Of a stretch of 63,015 bases of DNA, positions 44,590 to 53,807 are shown piece by piece. This DNA comes from Robiginitomaculum sp. (lineage in GTDB: Bacteria; Pseudomonadota; Alphaproteobacteria; Caulobacterales; Maricaulaceae). Location of the stretch: positions 1 to 63,015 of the forward strand of contig NVXG01000009.1 in assembly GCA_002733805.1 (NCBI GenBank). Direction: 5' to 3'. Made by a program: the position numbers and the translations under genes. The first letter of the stretch is position 1, and every line of letters starts with the position of its first letter. The notes beneath the pieces are model-generated. The model did not search any database. It saw only the letters and a program-made list of their open reading frames with translations, and had not been told where the DNA came from.

Positions 44590-46104
44590 TTGGCGTTTTC
44601 TCAACGCATGGAGATGAAACAGGGTCAATCACTGGTGATGACCCCGCAGCTGCAACAGGCGATCAAGCTGTTGCAGCTCTCTAATGTTGAGTTATCAGCT
44701 TTTGTTGAAGACGAATTGATCCGCAATCCTTTGCTGGAGCGCGACCGCAGCGATCAAACCCCGGCTGACAAGCCAAGCAATGATGAACCAAAGTCAGCCA
44801 GTGAGGCGTTAAGCGAAGTTAGCTTGGAGACCGGTTCGACCAAAAATGCCACCGACGCGATTGATGCTGATTTTGAATCGACCTATGCCACTTCGCGTCA
44901 GGATGCTGGCGAAACGAACCGGGATACCGGTGGCGCGGTCGATTGGTCAAAAGCGGGAACCGGTGGCCGGTCCTCTTTTGAAAGTTCAGATTATGGCATT
45001 GATCAGCTAGAAGCCGCCGCACCCTCATTGAGCGATCATCTGTCAGAACAATTGAGCATTGCCAATTTGGAAGCCATTGCCAAAGTCATTGCTTCACACC
45101 TGATTTCGCTGGTTGAGGAAGATGGATATATCCGGGCTGATTTGAGTGAAGAGGCCGAGCGACTTGGCGTTTCAGACGATCAGGTCGAGAGCGCTTTAAA
45201 AGTTTTGCAGGGTTTTGATCCAATTGGTATTTGCGCCCGGGATCTAAAAGAATGCCTTACTTTGCAATTGCGCGACCTGGACCGCTATGACCCGGCCATG
45301 CGAGCCATGATTGAAAACCTTGAATTGCTGGCTAAGCAGGACATGGCGGGTTTGTTATCCCTGTGCGGGGTCGATGCTGAAGATCTGGCTGACATGGTGG
45401 CCGAAATTCGCCGTCTTGATCCCAAGCCGGGCGATGCATTTACCGGGACCACCGCTGCATTGGTCGTGCCGGATGTGTTTATCCGTCAAGCCCCGGATGG
45501 GGGGTGGGCGGTTGAGCTGAACAGCGATACTTTGCCAAAAGTTCTTGTAAATTCAAGATATTACGCAAAGATCAACAAATCTGGTAACTCTAAGGAAGAC
45601 AAATTATTTATCAGCGAGTGCCATCAATCGGCCAGTTGGCTGGTCAAAAGTCTGGACCAACGGGCCCGGACCATTTTGAAAGTGGCAACCGAACTGGTCA
45701 AACAGCAAGACGGGTTTTTGGCCAAGGGGGTATCTGCCTTGCGTCCCTTAAACCTGAAAACTGTGGCCGATGCCATTGAGATGCACGAATCAACCGTAAG
45801 CCGGGTAACGTCCAACAAATATGTTTCCACGCCTCGCGGCCTGTTTGAGCTAAAATACTTCTTCACCGTGGCCATTCCATCGGCCAATGGTGGCGAGCAA
45901 CATTCCGCCGAAGCCGTACGTTACCAGATCAAGGGCCTGATCGGCGAAGAAAAGGCCAATGCGATCCTATCCGATGATCGGATTGTTGAGGTTTTGCGCG
46001 AGACCGGGGTCGAGATTGCCCGCCGTACCGTAGCTAAATACCGCGAGGCCATGCACATTCCGTCTTCGGTGCAGCGCCGCCGGGCGTTACGTAATATCGC
46101 TTGA
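44590..46104 (+). CDS. rpoN: RNA polymerase sigma-54 factor
   Basis: Sigma-54 directs polymerase to -24/-12 promoters. The 504 residues start at TTG, with AGGAGGA 6 bases upstream. Region I is Gln- and Leu-rich (MKQGQSLVMTPQLQQAIKLLQLSNVEL), followed by an acidic region II, the core-binding domain, the HTH and the C-terminal RpoN box ARRTVAKYRE. It sits between lptB and hpf, the standard arrangement. Confidence 0.96.
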   Translation: MAFSQRMEMKQGQSLVMTPQLQQAIKLLQLSNVELSAFVEDELIRNPLLERDRSDQTPADKPSNDEPKSASEALSEVSLETGSTKNATDAIDADFESTYATSRQDAGETNRDTGGAVDWSKAGTGGRSSFESSDYGIDQLEAAAPSLSDHLSEQLSIANLEAIAKVIASHLISLVEEDGYIRADLSEEAERLGVSDDQVESALKVLQGFDPIGICARDLKECLTLQLRDLDRYDPAMRAMIENLELLAKQDMAGLLSLCGVDAEDLADMVAEIRRLDPKPGDAFTGTTAALVVPDVFIRQAPDGGWAVELNSDTLPKVLVNSRYYAKINKSGNSKEDKLFISECHQSASWLVKSLDQRARTILKVATELVKQQDGFLAKGVSALRPLNLKTVADAIEMHESTVSRVTSNKYVSTPRGLFELKYFFTVAIPSANGGEQHSAEAVRYQIKGLIGEEKANAILSDDRIVEVLRETGVEIARRTVAKYREAMHIPSSVQRRRALRNIA

Positions 46105-46215
46105 GTTTTAAGGCCGGTTTTAGCCCCAACTGCCAAAATGTTGTGGATGATGATGGTTTACCCCTTGGGTTGCGTCGCCAGTCGCGCTAGGTTGGTCTAT
46201 CTGTTTTTACCCTGA

Positions 46216-46232
46216 AATGACAATCGGTCATT
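46216..46232. promoter_or_regulatory. inverted repeat upstream of hpf
   Basis: AATGAC (46216-46221) and GTCATT (46227-46232) form a perfect dyad with loop AATCG, 32 bases before the hpf ATG in a 159-base gap after rpoN. Either an operator or a leader hairpin; no T-run follows. Confidence 0.4.
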
Positions 46233-46263
46233 CGGGGATCATTGACCCAAACAGGAGCAATTC

Positions 46264-46857
46264 ATGAGCATTCAAATCGTCAACAAAGGCATTGATGTTT
46301 CCCCGGCTTTGCGGGATCGCATTACCGAACGTGTAGTCGATGGAATTGCCAAATATTTTGATCGGCCGGGCGAAGCCTATATTGTGGTCGAGCGCGATGG
46401 TGCCGGATTTTCGGTGCATTGCTCCTTGCACCTACCGACCGGAACCATGTTGCAAACCTCAGCCAGTTCTGGTGGGGATGCCTATGTGGCAGCCGATAAG
46501 GCCATGGAGAAGTTGGAAACCCGGCTTAGGCGCTATAAACGAAAACTACGCAGCCATTCCAAAGGCAGACGCAGCCGTGAAGCCGAAGAGGCGATGTACG
46601 CAGTTTTACAAGCTGGCCAGACCTCCAGCGAAGAGCCAGAAGGCGCCGATGATGACGGTGCCACCCCTGAGGCAGTCGTGGTTTCAGAACGGATGGGCGA
46701 GGTTCGCACCATGACCGTTTCAATGGCGGTGTTGGATATGGATATCTCGGAAGCGCAAGTTGTACTGTTTCGCAACATTGCCAACGGGGAGATCAATGTA
46801 CTATACCGTCGCCCAGACGGGCATATCGGCTGGATGAATCCGCAAAAAAGCGCGTAG
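46264..46857 (+). CDS. hpf: ribosome hibernation promoting factor, long form
   Basis: HPF dimerises ribosomes into inactive 100S particles in slow growth. The 197 residues have the N-terminal RaiA/YfiA domain (IVNKGIDVSPALRDRITERV ... YVAADKAMEKLETRLRRYKRKL), an acidic linker, and the C-terminal dimerisation domain (MAVLDMDISEAQVVLFRNIANGEINVLYRRPDGHIGWM) of the long form. GGAG lies upstream of ATG. Confidence 0.95.
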   Translation: MSIQIVNKGIDVSPALRDRITERVVDGIAKYFDRPGEAYIVVERDGAGFSVHCSLHLPTGTMLQTSASSGGDAYVAADKAMEKLETRLRRYKRKLRSHSKGRRSREAEEAMYAVLQAGQTSSEEPEGADDDGATPEAVVVSERMGEVRTMTVSMAVLDMDISEAQVVLFRNIANGEINVLYRRPDGHIGWMNPQKSA

Positions 46858-46929
46858 TTTCACAAATTCGCCACAAAGAATAGGTAATCGCTGCAACCCG
46901 GTACGAGCTGGTTTCAGCAGGAATTGACC

Positions 46930-47433
46930 ATGAAGATGAATGAGTTATTGGCTGCCGACCGGGTATTTATCGGGTTACAGGCCAATGGAAAAAAGCAAGC
47001 TTTGCGTCTGGTGGCCGATTTGGCGGCCCGGGCATTGTCGCTTGATGCCCAAACTGTTTTGGATGGTTTGCTCGAGCGCGAAGAGCTGGGTTCAACCGGG
47101 ATCGGTGGTGGCTTTGCCATTCCCCATGCTCGACTGGCTGACATACCCCAAGTAACCGGCCTCTTTATGCGGTTTGAACAGCCATTTACCTTTGATGCGA
47201 TTGATGATGTTCCGGTCGATATGTTCTTTTTGTTGTTGGCACCGATTGATGCCGGTGCGGACCATTTAAAAGCACTGGCCCGGGTCTCCCGGCAATTTCG
47301 CGAAGAACAAACGCGCGCCCGGTTGCGTCTGGCGCCGGATGCGGCGGCCTGTCATGTCATTCTGTGTAATGGTGACGGGACGATTGCGCAGCCCAAACCG
47401 GCCGCAAAAACTCAAAAAGCTGGATACTCTTAA
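46930..47433 (+). CDS. ptsN: PTS IIA-like nitrogen regulatory protein
   Basis: PtsN is the terminal acceptor of the nitrogen-related phosphotransferase chain. From ATG 46930 (CAGGA 7 bases upstream) it has 167 residues. The EIIA domain contains GIGGGFAIPHARL with phospho-accepting His66 and the downstream DHLKALARVSRQFRE segment. It follows hpf by 72 bases, completing the rpoN-hpf-ptsN module. Confidence 0.93.
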   Translation: MKMNELLAADRVFIGLQANGKKQALRLVADLAARALSLDAQTVLDGLLEREELGSTGIGGGFAIPHARLADIPQVTGLFMRFEQPFTFDAIDDVPVDMFFLLLAPIDAGADHLKALARVSRQFREEQTRARLRLAPDAAACHVILCNGDGTIAQPKPAAKTQKAGYS

Positions 47434-47483
47434 TTCTGGACAGGTCTTTGTCGTTGGTATGAGCCTTGCGACAGACTTTGACT

Positions 47484-48608
47484 ATGAACCTATTTACGTA
47501 CCAAATTGGCCCATTTGGCGACAATTCTCCCACTTTGGGTCAGAAACTCGACGATTCCGTCAATCTGTTCACCCCCTTGCGGATGATTTTGGCACTGGGC
47601 GTGCTGTTGGGTCATTCCTATGTGGTGCATCTGGGGCGCACGGTGCCCGAACCCCTGCATTTGTTTAATTTGACCTTGTCCTATATTTCGGTGAACGGAT
47701 TTTTTATCTTAAGCGGTCTGTTAATTACCCGCTCGATAGATCGAAATTCTGATCTGATCCGGTTTTTTACCGCCCGGTTTTTACGGTTATATCCGGCCAT
47801 GGTGGTGATGACCCTGCTCGCCGCTTTTGTGATCGGGCCGATGGTCAGTGCATTACCAATGGCCGCCTATTTTGCTGACCCGATGGTTTGGCGCTATGTG
47901 TGCGATGTCCTTACCTTTGGTAATACCTCAGGTGGCCCGCCGCAAATCTTTGCCCAAAACCCGTTTGATGGTGAATGGTCGGCCTCGCTGTGGACCTTGC
48001 GTTATGAAGCCATGGCCTATGCGGGGACGGCCCTACTGGCCGTGCTTGGCCTCAATCGCTCGAAAACCGCCATGTTGGCTGTGTTTGTTGCGGTCACCGG
48101 ATTTTTCGTGGCCGTTCGGTTGTTCCCGCAAATACTGCCAGACCCATTGGTACATCTCAGCCGGTTTGGCATGACCTATTTGCTGGGCGCTCTGTTGTAT
48201 GTTTATCGCGACCAGATCAAATTGTCGTGGGTCATTGGCGCCGTGACCGTGATACTGGCCGCCACCTTTGGCTGGTTTGGGTCTCAGGCGTCATTTGAGA
48301 TACTGCTCAACTTTGTATTGGCCGCTGGTTTGTTGTTGATTGGCTTTGCTAAACTTCCCTTTGCAGCCAAGTTATCACGCATGCCGGATTTCTCTTACGG
48401 CGTATATATCTGGCAATGGCCGATCATGCAGGCCTTGTGGTATTTCGAGATTGCTCGCAGCCCGTTGGTGACCATGGCGTTGGCCATTCCAGCCAGCATT
48501 GCGGTCGGCGCGCTGTCTTGGTATTTGTTGGAAAAACCGGCTTTGGCCTTAAAAACTCCATTGGCCGGTGCGATCCGCAATGCTTTCAAAGCCCGTAAAA
48601 CTGCTTGA
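47484..48608 (+). CDS. acyltransferase 3 family membrane protein
   Basis: A 374-residue integral membrane protein from ATG 47484 with about ten hydrophobic segments. The family's start motif is LRMILALGVLLGHSYVV with its catalytic His, then the ISVNGFFILSGLLITRS segment and RFLRLYPAMVVM. Members O-acylate sugars or polysaccharides on the cell surface. Its last 23 bases overlap the convergent LOG-family gene. Confidence 0.88.
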   Translation: MNLFTYQIGPFGDNSPTLGQKLDDSVNLFTPLRMILALGVLLGHSYVVHLGRTVPEPLHLFNLTLSYISVNGFFILSGLLITRSIDRNSDLIRFFTARFLRLYPAMVVMTLLAAFVIGPMVSALPMAAYFADPMVWRYVCDVLTFGNTSGGPPQIFAQNPFDGEWSASLWTLRYEAMAYAGTALLAVLGLNRSKTAMLAVFVAVTGFFVAVRLFPQILPDPLVHLSRFGMTYLLGALLYVYRDQIKLSWVIGAVTVILAATFGWFGSQASFEILLNFVLAAGLLLIGFAKLPFAAKLSRMPDFSYGVYIWQWPIMQALWYFEIARSPLVTMALAIPASIAVGALSWYLLEKPALALKTPLAGAIRNAFKARKTA

Positions 48609-49428
48609 TGGCAGCCCAGCCTTCGGCTCCGGTTTCGACAAATTGAAATAAATCCAGATCGGCCTTTGCGATGGTTCCCTCGGCCGCCAAAGCATCAAAA
48701 TCAATAATCCGGTTCCAGAACTTGCGCCCAAACAGCAGGACGGGCATCGGATCAATCCGCTTGGTCTGGATCAGGGTCATGGTTTCAAACATTTCATCCA
48801 GTGTACCAAATCCACCGGGAAACACCGCCAACGCCCGCGCTCGTTGCAGGAAGTGCATTTTGCGAATGGCAAAATAATGAAACTGCAAACTTAGCTCCGG
48901 GGTGACGTAACGATTGGGGGCCTGTTCGTGGGGCAGGACAATGTTCAAGCCGATCGAGCGCGCTCCGACATCATCTGCACCGCGATTGGCCGCTTCCATC
49001 ACGCCAGGGCCACCGCCGGAACAAATCACCCAGTCGCGCCCGCCATGGTCCAGCGAATAACGCGATACTGCTTTGGCAAAGTTGCGGGCTTCTTCATAAA
49101 AATGCGCTTTATCATTCAGAGATTTGATCAGCGCCGGATCATCGGTGCGTACTGGTTGGCCATCGGGGGACGGAATGCGCGCCCCGCCAAATACGGCAAT
49201 GGTGGAATCCACGCCTTGCTCATCAAACACCAGACCAGGTTTCATAAACTCAAGGTGTAACCGGACCGAGCGCAGCTCATCGCGCAACAGAAAATCTGGA
49301 TCATCAAACGCTAGTTTGTAAGAATTAGAGCGAGTTTGCGTGGTTTGGACCGCATCGCGCAACAGTTTGCGATCTGCTTTGGCGCTCCTGAAATGGCTCT
49401 CGGGTTGGGTCGGTTTTTTGGTATCCAT
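48586..49428 (-). CDS. LOG-family (TIGR00730) Rossmann-fold protein
   Basis: A 280-residue protein related to the cytokinin riboside 5'-monophosphate phosphoribohydrolase LOG. The core reads IAVFGGARIPSP, VICSGGGPGVMEAANRGA, FHYFAIRKMHFLQRARALAVFPGGFGTLDEMFETM, including the PGGxGTxxE motif. An N-terminal extension of about 60 residues is present. Probably cleaves nucleoside monophosphates; the physiological role in bacteria is unclear. Confidence 0.9.
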   Translation of the reverse strand: MDTKKPTQPESHFRSAKADRKLLRDAVQTTQTRSNSYKLAFDDPDFLLRDELRSVRLHLEFMKPGLVFDEQGVDSTIAVFGGARIPSPDGQPVRTDDPALIKSLNDKAHFYEEARNFAKAVSRYSLDHGGRDWVICSGGGPGVMEAANRGADDVGARSIGLNIVLPHEQAPNRYVTPELSLQFHYFAIRKMHFLQRARALAVFPGGFGTLDEMFETMTLIQTKRIDPMPVLLFGRKFWNRIIDFDALAAEGTIAKADLDLFQFVETGAEGWAAIKQFYGL

Positions 49429-49501
49429 TGGTTTGGCCTGTTGCTTCGAACTGGCCCAAGTTGACCATGACAGGCGTTAATAAAACCCGAGTGTTGGTGC
49501 G

Positions 49502-49939
49502 TTAAGTCGTCCAGCCTTTTCTGCGTGAAAACCAGGCAAACCAAACCAGAAAAACCGCAAAGACCAATATCATATGCGGCATGATTTTGGCTCCATCGCC
49601 CATGACCTCAAAGGTGTTGCTTAGGAAAAACATATAAATTTGTTGCAAGGCAATCGCGATGAGCGAAATCACAAAGATCAAAGTGGCCCACGACTTTCGC
49701 AATACCAGCCCCAGTGATCCGAGCAGTCCGGCAAACACCGCAATGGCGAACGCCGCGATATAGAGACTCGGCATGATGGCATACAGGTCTTGCTGCGAAA
49801 GAGGCAATGCGGCCATTGCCTCATCGCTCATGCTGACTTGCATGACATAAGCCATCACACCCAGCGTATTCCAGATCAGCGCAATCGCGGCAATTGCCCA
49901 ATACCATTTCGGTACGGAACCTTGGTCTGCTTTGGTCAT
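49502..49939 (-). CDS. unknown four-helix membrane protein
   Basis: A 145-residue protein with four predicted membrane helices (about 13-33, 57-77, 83-103, 118-138). The loop between helices 1 and 2 reads MSDEAMAALPLSQQDLYAIMPSLY. No family is certain; similar small proteins are annotated only as hypothetical sugar-transporter-like or membrane proteins. It follows divL by 19 bases on the same strand. Confidence 0.75.
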   Translation of the reverse strand: MTKADQGSVPKWYWAIAAIALIWNTLGVMAYVMQVSMSDEAMAALPLSQQDLYAIMPSLYIAAFAIAVFAGLLGSLGLVLRKSWATLIFVISLIAIALQQIYMFFLSNTFEVMGDGAKIMPHMILVFAVFLVWFAWFSRRKGWTT

Positions 49940-49958
49940 AACGCTCTTCCTTGGTTGG

Positions 49959-52424
49959 TTAGGATGCTTCGTCTTCCAGCATCAATTCCGGGGCGGCATT
50001 GGTGATTTTAGCTTTTAAAGGCAAATGACAAATGACCTTGGTTCCCTTGTCCGGTTCGGACTGCAAGCTGACCCGGCCACCGTGCATGTCGATCAATTTT
50101 CGAACCAGTGCGAGACCCAAGCCAGCGCCGCCGGACGCACCGCTTTCAAAGGCTTCGAACACCCGGGTCTGATCTTTGGGGTCGATCCCGGCCCCTTGAT
50201 CGGCCACCCACAAGCGAATTTCCTTTTTCAACCGGGTGCCGCCAATGACAACTTCGCCGCCGCTTTTGGAAAATTTGACGGCATTGGCCAACAAATTATA
50301 CATGACCTGTTTCAGGCGGGTGCCATCGGCCCGGATCATGCCAATGTCTTTGGCACAATCAATCTTGATCTGGATCCGGGTGTCTTCGGCATGGGTCTGG
50401 GCCAGTTGTACAACTTCTTCAATGATTTGATGCACATCGACATCGCCCAATTGCAATTCCAGTGTCCCGGCATCAATCGCCGCAATATCCAGAATGTTTT
50501 TAAATACATTGGTCAGTTGATTGCCCGCCGCCAAAATGCTTTCGACCGGGGCGCGTTGTTGCTTGCCCAACTCGCCGGCCATGTTTTCGCTGAGCATTCC
50601 GGCATAACCGACAATGGTATTGAGCGGATCGCGCAATTGGTAAGAGACATGGCTGACAAAATCAGCTTTCAATCGCACCACGGTTTCCATGGCTTCGTTT
50701 TTCTCGCGCAGGGATTTCTCAACCCGCTTGGTATCGGTGATGTCGACCCAGGCCACAACGGTGGCACCATCGGGCAGGGGCCATGAAACCCAAGTCAGGA
50801 TTTTGCCGTCGGCCCGCTCAATCTCGGCTTGGCGGTGTCCACGCACTTCGGGGCTCATATCAGTAATGGTCGCCTGCATTTCCTGCCAATAGCGTTCGTC
50901 ATGAAACAGAGCGCGGCAGCTTTTAGCGATTTTGGCGAACGGTTCCCCAACGGTCAGCTTCTTCTCGTTCAACTCCCACAAGGTGACAAAGGCCTCATTG
51001 TGCAGGCGCAACCCGCCGTCCGAGCCAAACACCGCTACCGCTTCGGCCAGTTTGTCCAGTGTAGCCCGTTGCACACTGATCAACGTGTTAAATTTGGTTT
51101 GCAGGGTCAATTGATCGGAAATGTCTTCGAACACATATAACAAGCCACCCAATTGGTGGCGCAAGGTGGTGACCCGCAAGGTGCGCTCGTCAGGCAGCAA
51201 CCACAGCTCGTCGACATTTTCCTGATCTGGGGATTGGTGATACCGCTCCAGCTCGGTGGCCTTCCATTCCTGATAATCGGCCTGATCGGGAATGCGCCGC
51301 CGCTCGCGCAAATGATCCAGCAACGCGCCGTGATCCGGGCGCTCGTCGAGCCAGATTGCATCCAGATCAAACAAATTTCGAAATGCCGTATTGTGAAAAA
51401 TCAACCGCTGACCGGGAGAGAAAATCGCCACCGCATCGGCCAGATGATCCAACGTCTCGTCATGGGCCTTGGACTGGCGTTCCATTTTAGCTTGTAAGGC
51501 GGCATTGTCGGAAACATCGCGGGCCACGCAGGTCAACCCGCCAGATACCGGCCAAGCGCCGATTTCCAATTGCCGCAATTCCCCATCGATTACCACCGGA
51601 TAAACCCCGCTTTTGGCATCACTTTCGGCCAGACAGGCTTTGGCCATTTCAGCGGTGTCCGGTGACAAGAAAATTTGTTGCTTCAACACATCGTCCAGAT
51701 CTTTGGCCTCAACGGTTTGCACATAACAGGTATTGGCCCAGATCAATTTTTGTCCGGATGACAAACGCCATACCGGAAACGGTGCTTTTCCCAGCATGTC
51801 GATGAAGGCAACCGGGTCTTCGGACAGGATATGACGAACCTCCTCAAGACGGCCGCGCGCACCGGATTCTTCCAATCCCTTGATGGTGCTGTCGGTCAAC
51901 CACAACACAATTTGTGACCCCGCCGCTCGGCCATCGGCTTCGATAAACCTTCCCGATGCGCCAATAATGGTTAGGGAAAATGCCGTACCGTGCAGGCGAA
52001 GCTCTTTTAAGACCTGCCGCAAGGTGGTGCCATCGCCATTGGTGCTGCGCGCCTCAAAGTCGGCCAGTCCATCCAAAATGCCTTTGGCCGGGTTATCATG
52101 ACCGGCGTTTTCGGCAAATTTCAACATGGCACCCAATGCTACGGAAGAGCCAAACAGATCCGGCTCACCCCATGGGTTTTGTAAATCATCCGGCTTGGCC
52201 ACATCTTCGGCCCAAACCAGCACCAATCCCGGATGTGCCGCAAACACGGATATGGACCGGTTCAACCGTTCTTCTAATTCAATGGCCCGCAGCCGCCATT
52301 TCAGGTTAACCGCTCGCGCCCCAACGGTTAGGCGAAAGGCCCACAACGCCACGGCGATCGCCAGAAAAACGGCGCCCAATGTGACGATGATCGAAGCGGT
52401 TTGTGCGTACTGGTCCATGTTCAA
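49959..52424 (-). CDS. divL: DivL-type PAS histidine-kinase-like cell-cycle regulator
   Basis: 821 residues. One membrane helix near the N-terminus (SIIVTLGAVFLAIAVALWAF) is followed by several PAS-like domains (about 200-310, 320-440, 450-565) and a HisKA-HATPase core. The phospho-acceptor motif reads SHVSYQLRDPLN: Tyr595 replaces the usual His. The N box (NLLANAVKF), G1 (ADQGAGI) and G2 (GAGLGLAL) are present. A Tyr at this place with this architecture is the hallmark of DivL, which binds DivK and tunes CckA in alphaproteobacterial asymmetric division. TTG 52424 or ATG 52418 may start it. Confidence 0.85.
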   Translation of the reverse strand: MNMDQYAQTASIIVTLGAVFLAIAVALWAFRLTVGARAVNLKWRLRAIELEERLNRSISVFAAHPGLVLVWAEDVAKPDDLQNPWGEPDLFGSSVALGAMLKFAENAGHDNPAKGILDGLADFEARSTNGDGTTLRQVLKELRLHGTAFSLTIIGASGRFIEADGRAAGSQIVLWLTDSTIKGLEESGARGRLEEVRHILSEDPVAFIDMLGKAPFPVWRLSSGQKLIWANTCYVQTVEAKDLDDVLKQQIFLSPDTAEMAKACLAESDAKSGVYPVVIDGELRQLEIGAWPVSGGLTCVARDVSDNAALQAKMERQSKAHDETLDHLADAVAIFSPGQRLIFHNTAFRNLFDLDAIWLDERPDHGALLDHLRERRRIPDQADYQEWKATELERYHQSPDQENVDELWLLPDERTLRVTTLRHQLGGLLYVFEDISDQLTLQTKFNTLISVQRATLDKLAEAVAVFGSDGGLRLHNEAFVTLWELNEKKLTVGEPFAKIAKSCRALFHDERYWQEMQATITDMSPEVRGHRQAEIERADGKILTWVSWPLPDGATVVAWVDITDTKRVEKSLREKNEAMETVVRLKADFVSHVSYQLRDPLNTIVGYAGMLSENMAGELGKQQRAPVESILAAGNQLTNVFKNILDIAAIDAGTLELQLGDVDVHQIIEEVVQLAQTHAEDTRIQIKIDCAKDIGMIRADGTRLKQVMYNLLANAVKFSKSGGEVVIGGTRLKKEIRLWVADQGAGIDPKDQTRVFEAFESGASGGAGLGLALVRKLIDMHGGRVSLQSEPDKGTKVICHLPLKAKITNAAPELMLEDEAS

Positions 52425-52551
52425 TATGACCTGCGAATGGGATCGTTGGGCGCAATAAATTGCCAGCGGTCAACTTGGCCTTTTTGGCTTAACACGCGAT
52501 TAACCGGACCCTTGGTGCGATTCTATTCCGAGGTTTACGGATTTGTACAGT

Positions 52552-52968
52552 TTATTTACCGATCTGCACGGCACCCAGCCGAAAGCTGACAAAGACCAAA
52601 CAACCGGAAAGCTGGCCAGATTGCGGGGGTTGGAACGTCCAATTGCCTACCGCTTTCACCGTGGTTTTATCAAAAATACCGGGCGGTGCAGAGCGTCTGG
52701 CAAAGACATTATTTGTGGTGCCATCCGAGCTGACATCCAGCGAAACCACCACCCAGCCTTGCCGACCCTGTCGTTTGGCCCTTCGGGGAAACGCAGGCAC
52801 AGGCAGGTCAAGGGCCGCCAAGGTTGATCCGCCTTGACAGGCACCGGCCTCGGTCAGGCGCTTGACGCTGGGCGGGGCTGGATAATCATGATTGAGCGGT
52901 GCGGGGGCGGGGGTTTGGCAGGCCAATAGCCCAAGGCACAACCCGATACTTGTAAAGCGAAACGTCAT
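52552..52968 (-). CDS. TonB C-terminal-domain lipoprotein
   Basis: From ATG 52968 (MTFRFTS) the protein has 138 residues. The signal peptide ends in a lipobox (LGLLAC). A Pro-rich linker leads to a TonB-like C-terminal domain (PVPAFPRRAKRQGRQGWVVVSLDVSSDGTTNNVFARRSAPPGIFDKTTVKAVGNWTF). It lacks an inner-membrane TonB anchor, so it is unlikely to be the main energy transducer. It overlaps the ymdB-like gene upstream by 4 bases. Confidence 0.78.
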   Translation of the reverse strand: MTFRFTSIGLCLGLLACQTPAPAPLNHDYPAPPSVKRLTEAGACQGGSTLAALDLPVPAFPRRAKRQGRQGWVVVSLDVSSDGTTNNVFARRSAPPGIFDKTTVKAVGNWTFQPPQSGQLSGCLVFVSFRLGAVQIGK

Positions 52969-53792
52969 GGTTCCAAGTTCGGCAGGCTGGGCGTCAAACA
53001 TCCACCAACTCGAATGGGTGTGCAGGAAACGGCCAGACCTGTTGTGTCATCGGTCTCGACAAACAAACCGCTTACCGTGGCAATCCCATCAGCCGGGACA
53101 AAGCGCGAGCCGCGCAAACGCGAGGTAAAGCGCCGAACCGGCTCTTCTTTGTCCATCCCGATCACCCCGCCATAATCGCCGCACATGCCCAGGTCGGTCA
53201 TAAAGGCGGTGCCGCCTTCGAGGATGCGCGCGTCAGCCGTAGGGATATGGGTGTGGGTGCCAAATACAACCGAGGCCCGGCCATCGCAAAAATGGCCCAT
53301 CGCGCCTTTTTCCGAAGTGGCCTCGCCGTGAATTTCCACCACAATCATATCCGCTTCTTGGACCAGCGCACAGGCTTCCAATTCTTGTGCGACAACCGCA
53401 AAGGGATCGTCCAGCGCATCCATATAGACCCGGCCCATCACGGTGATTACCAAAACCCGGCGACCATCGGGGCCAATATGCAAATAGGTGCCTTTGCCCG
53501 GAATACCGGCGTAGGGCGGATAATTGGCTGGACGCAGCAAAGCCGGTTCACGGGCGACCAACCCAATGGCTTCGGGTTGGTCAAAGGCGTGATTGCCCAA
53601 GGTGATGACATCAATACCGGTCTCGAACAATTCGCGAGCCGTTTTTGCCGTAATGCCAAACCCGCCAGCGGCATTTTCGCCATTGGCCAGCACAAAGTCA
53701 GGAGATAGCTCCGCGATTAAATCAGGAAGGTGTCGACCCACGGCCAGCCGCCCGGATCGTCCAACCACATCACCAAGAAACAGTGCTTTCAC
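52965..53792 (-). CDS. YmdB-family metallophosphoesterase
   Basis: A 275-residue member of the YmdB/TIGR00282 phosphodiesterases. Metal ligands are visible in LGDVVGRSGR, NGENAAGGFGI, ITLGNHAFDQ, VEIHGEATSEKGAMGHFCDG and GTHTHIPTAD. Bacillus YmdB hydrolyses cyclic nucleotides; the role here is not established. It is 15 bases from fau and overlaps the TonB-like lipoprotein gene downstream. Confidence 0.92.
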   Translation of the reverse strand: MKALFLGDVVGRSGRLAVGRHLPDLIAELSPDFVLANGENAAGGFGITAKTARELFETGIDVITLGNHAFDQPEAIGLVAREPALLRPANYPPYAGIPGKGTYLHIGPDGRRVLVITVMGRVYMDALDDPFAVVAQELEACALVQEADMIVVEIHGEATSEKGAMGHFCDGRASVVFGTHTHIPTADARILEGGTAFMTDLGMCGDYGGVIGMDKEEPVRRFTSRLRGSRFVPADGIATVSGLFVETDDTTGLAVSCTPIRVGGCLTPSLPNLEP

Positions 53793-53807
53793 GGCGAGCG
53801 TCTAAAA

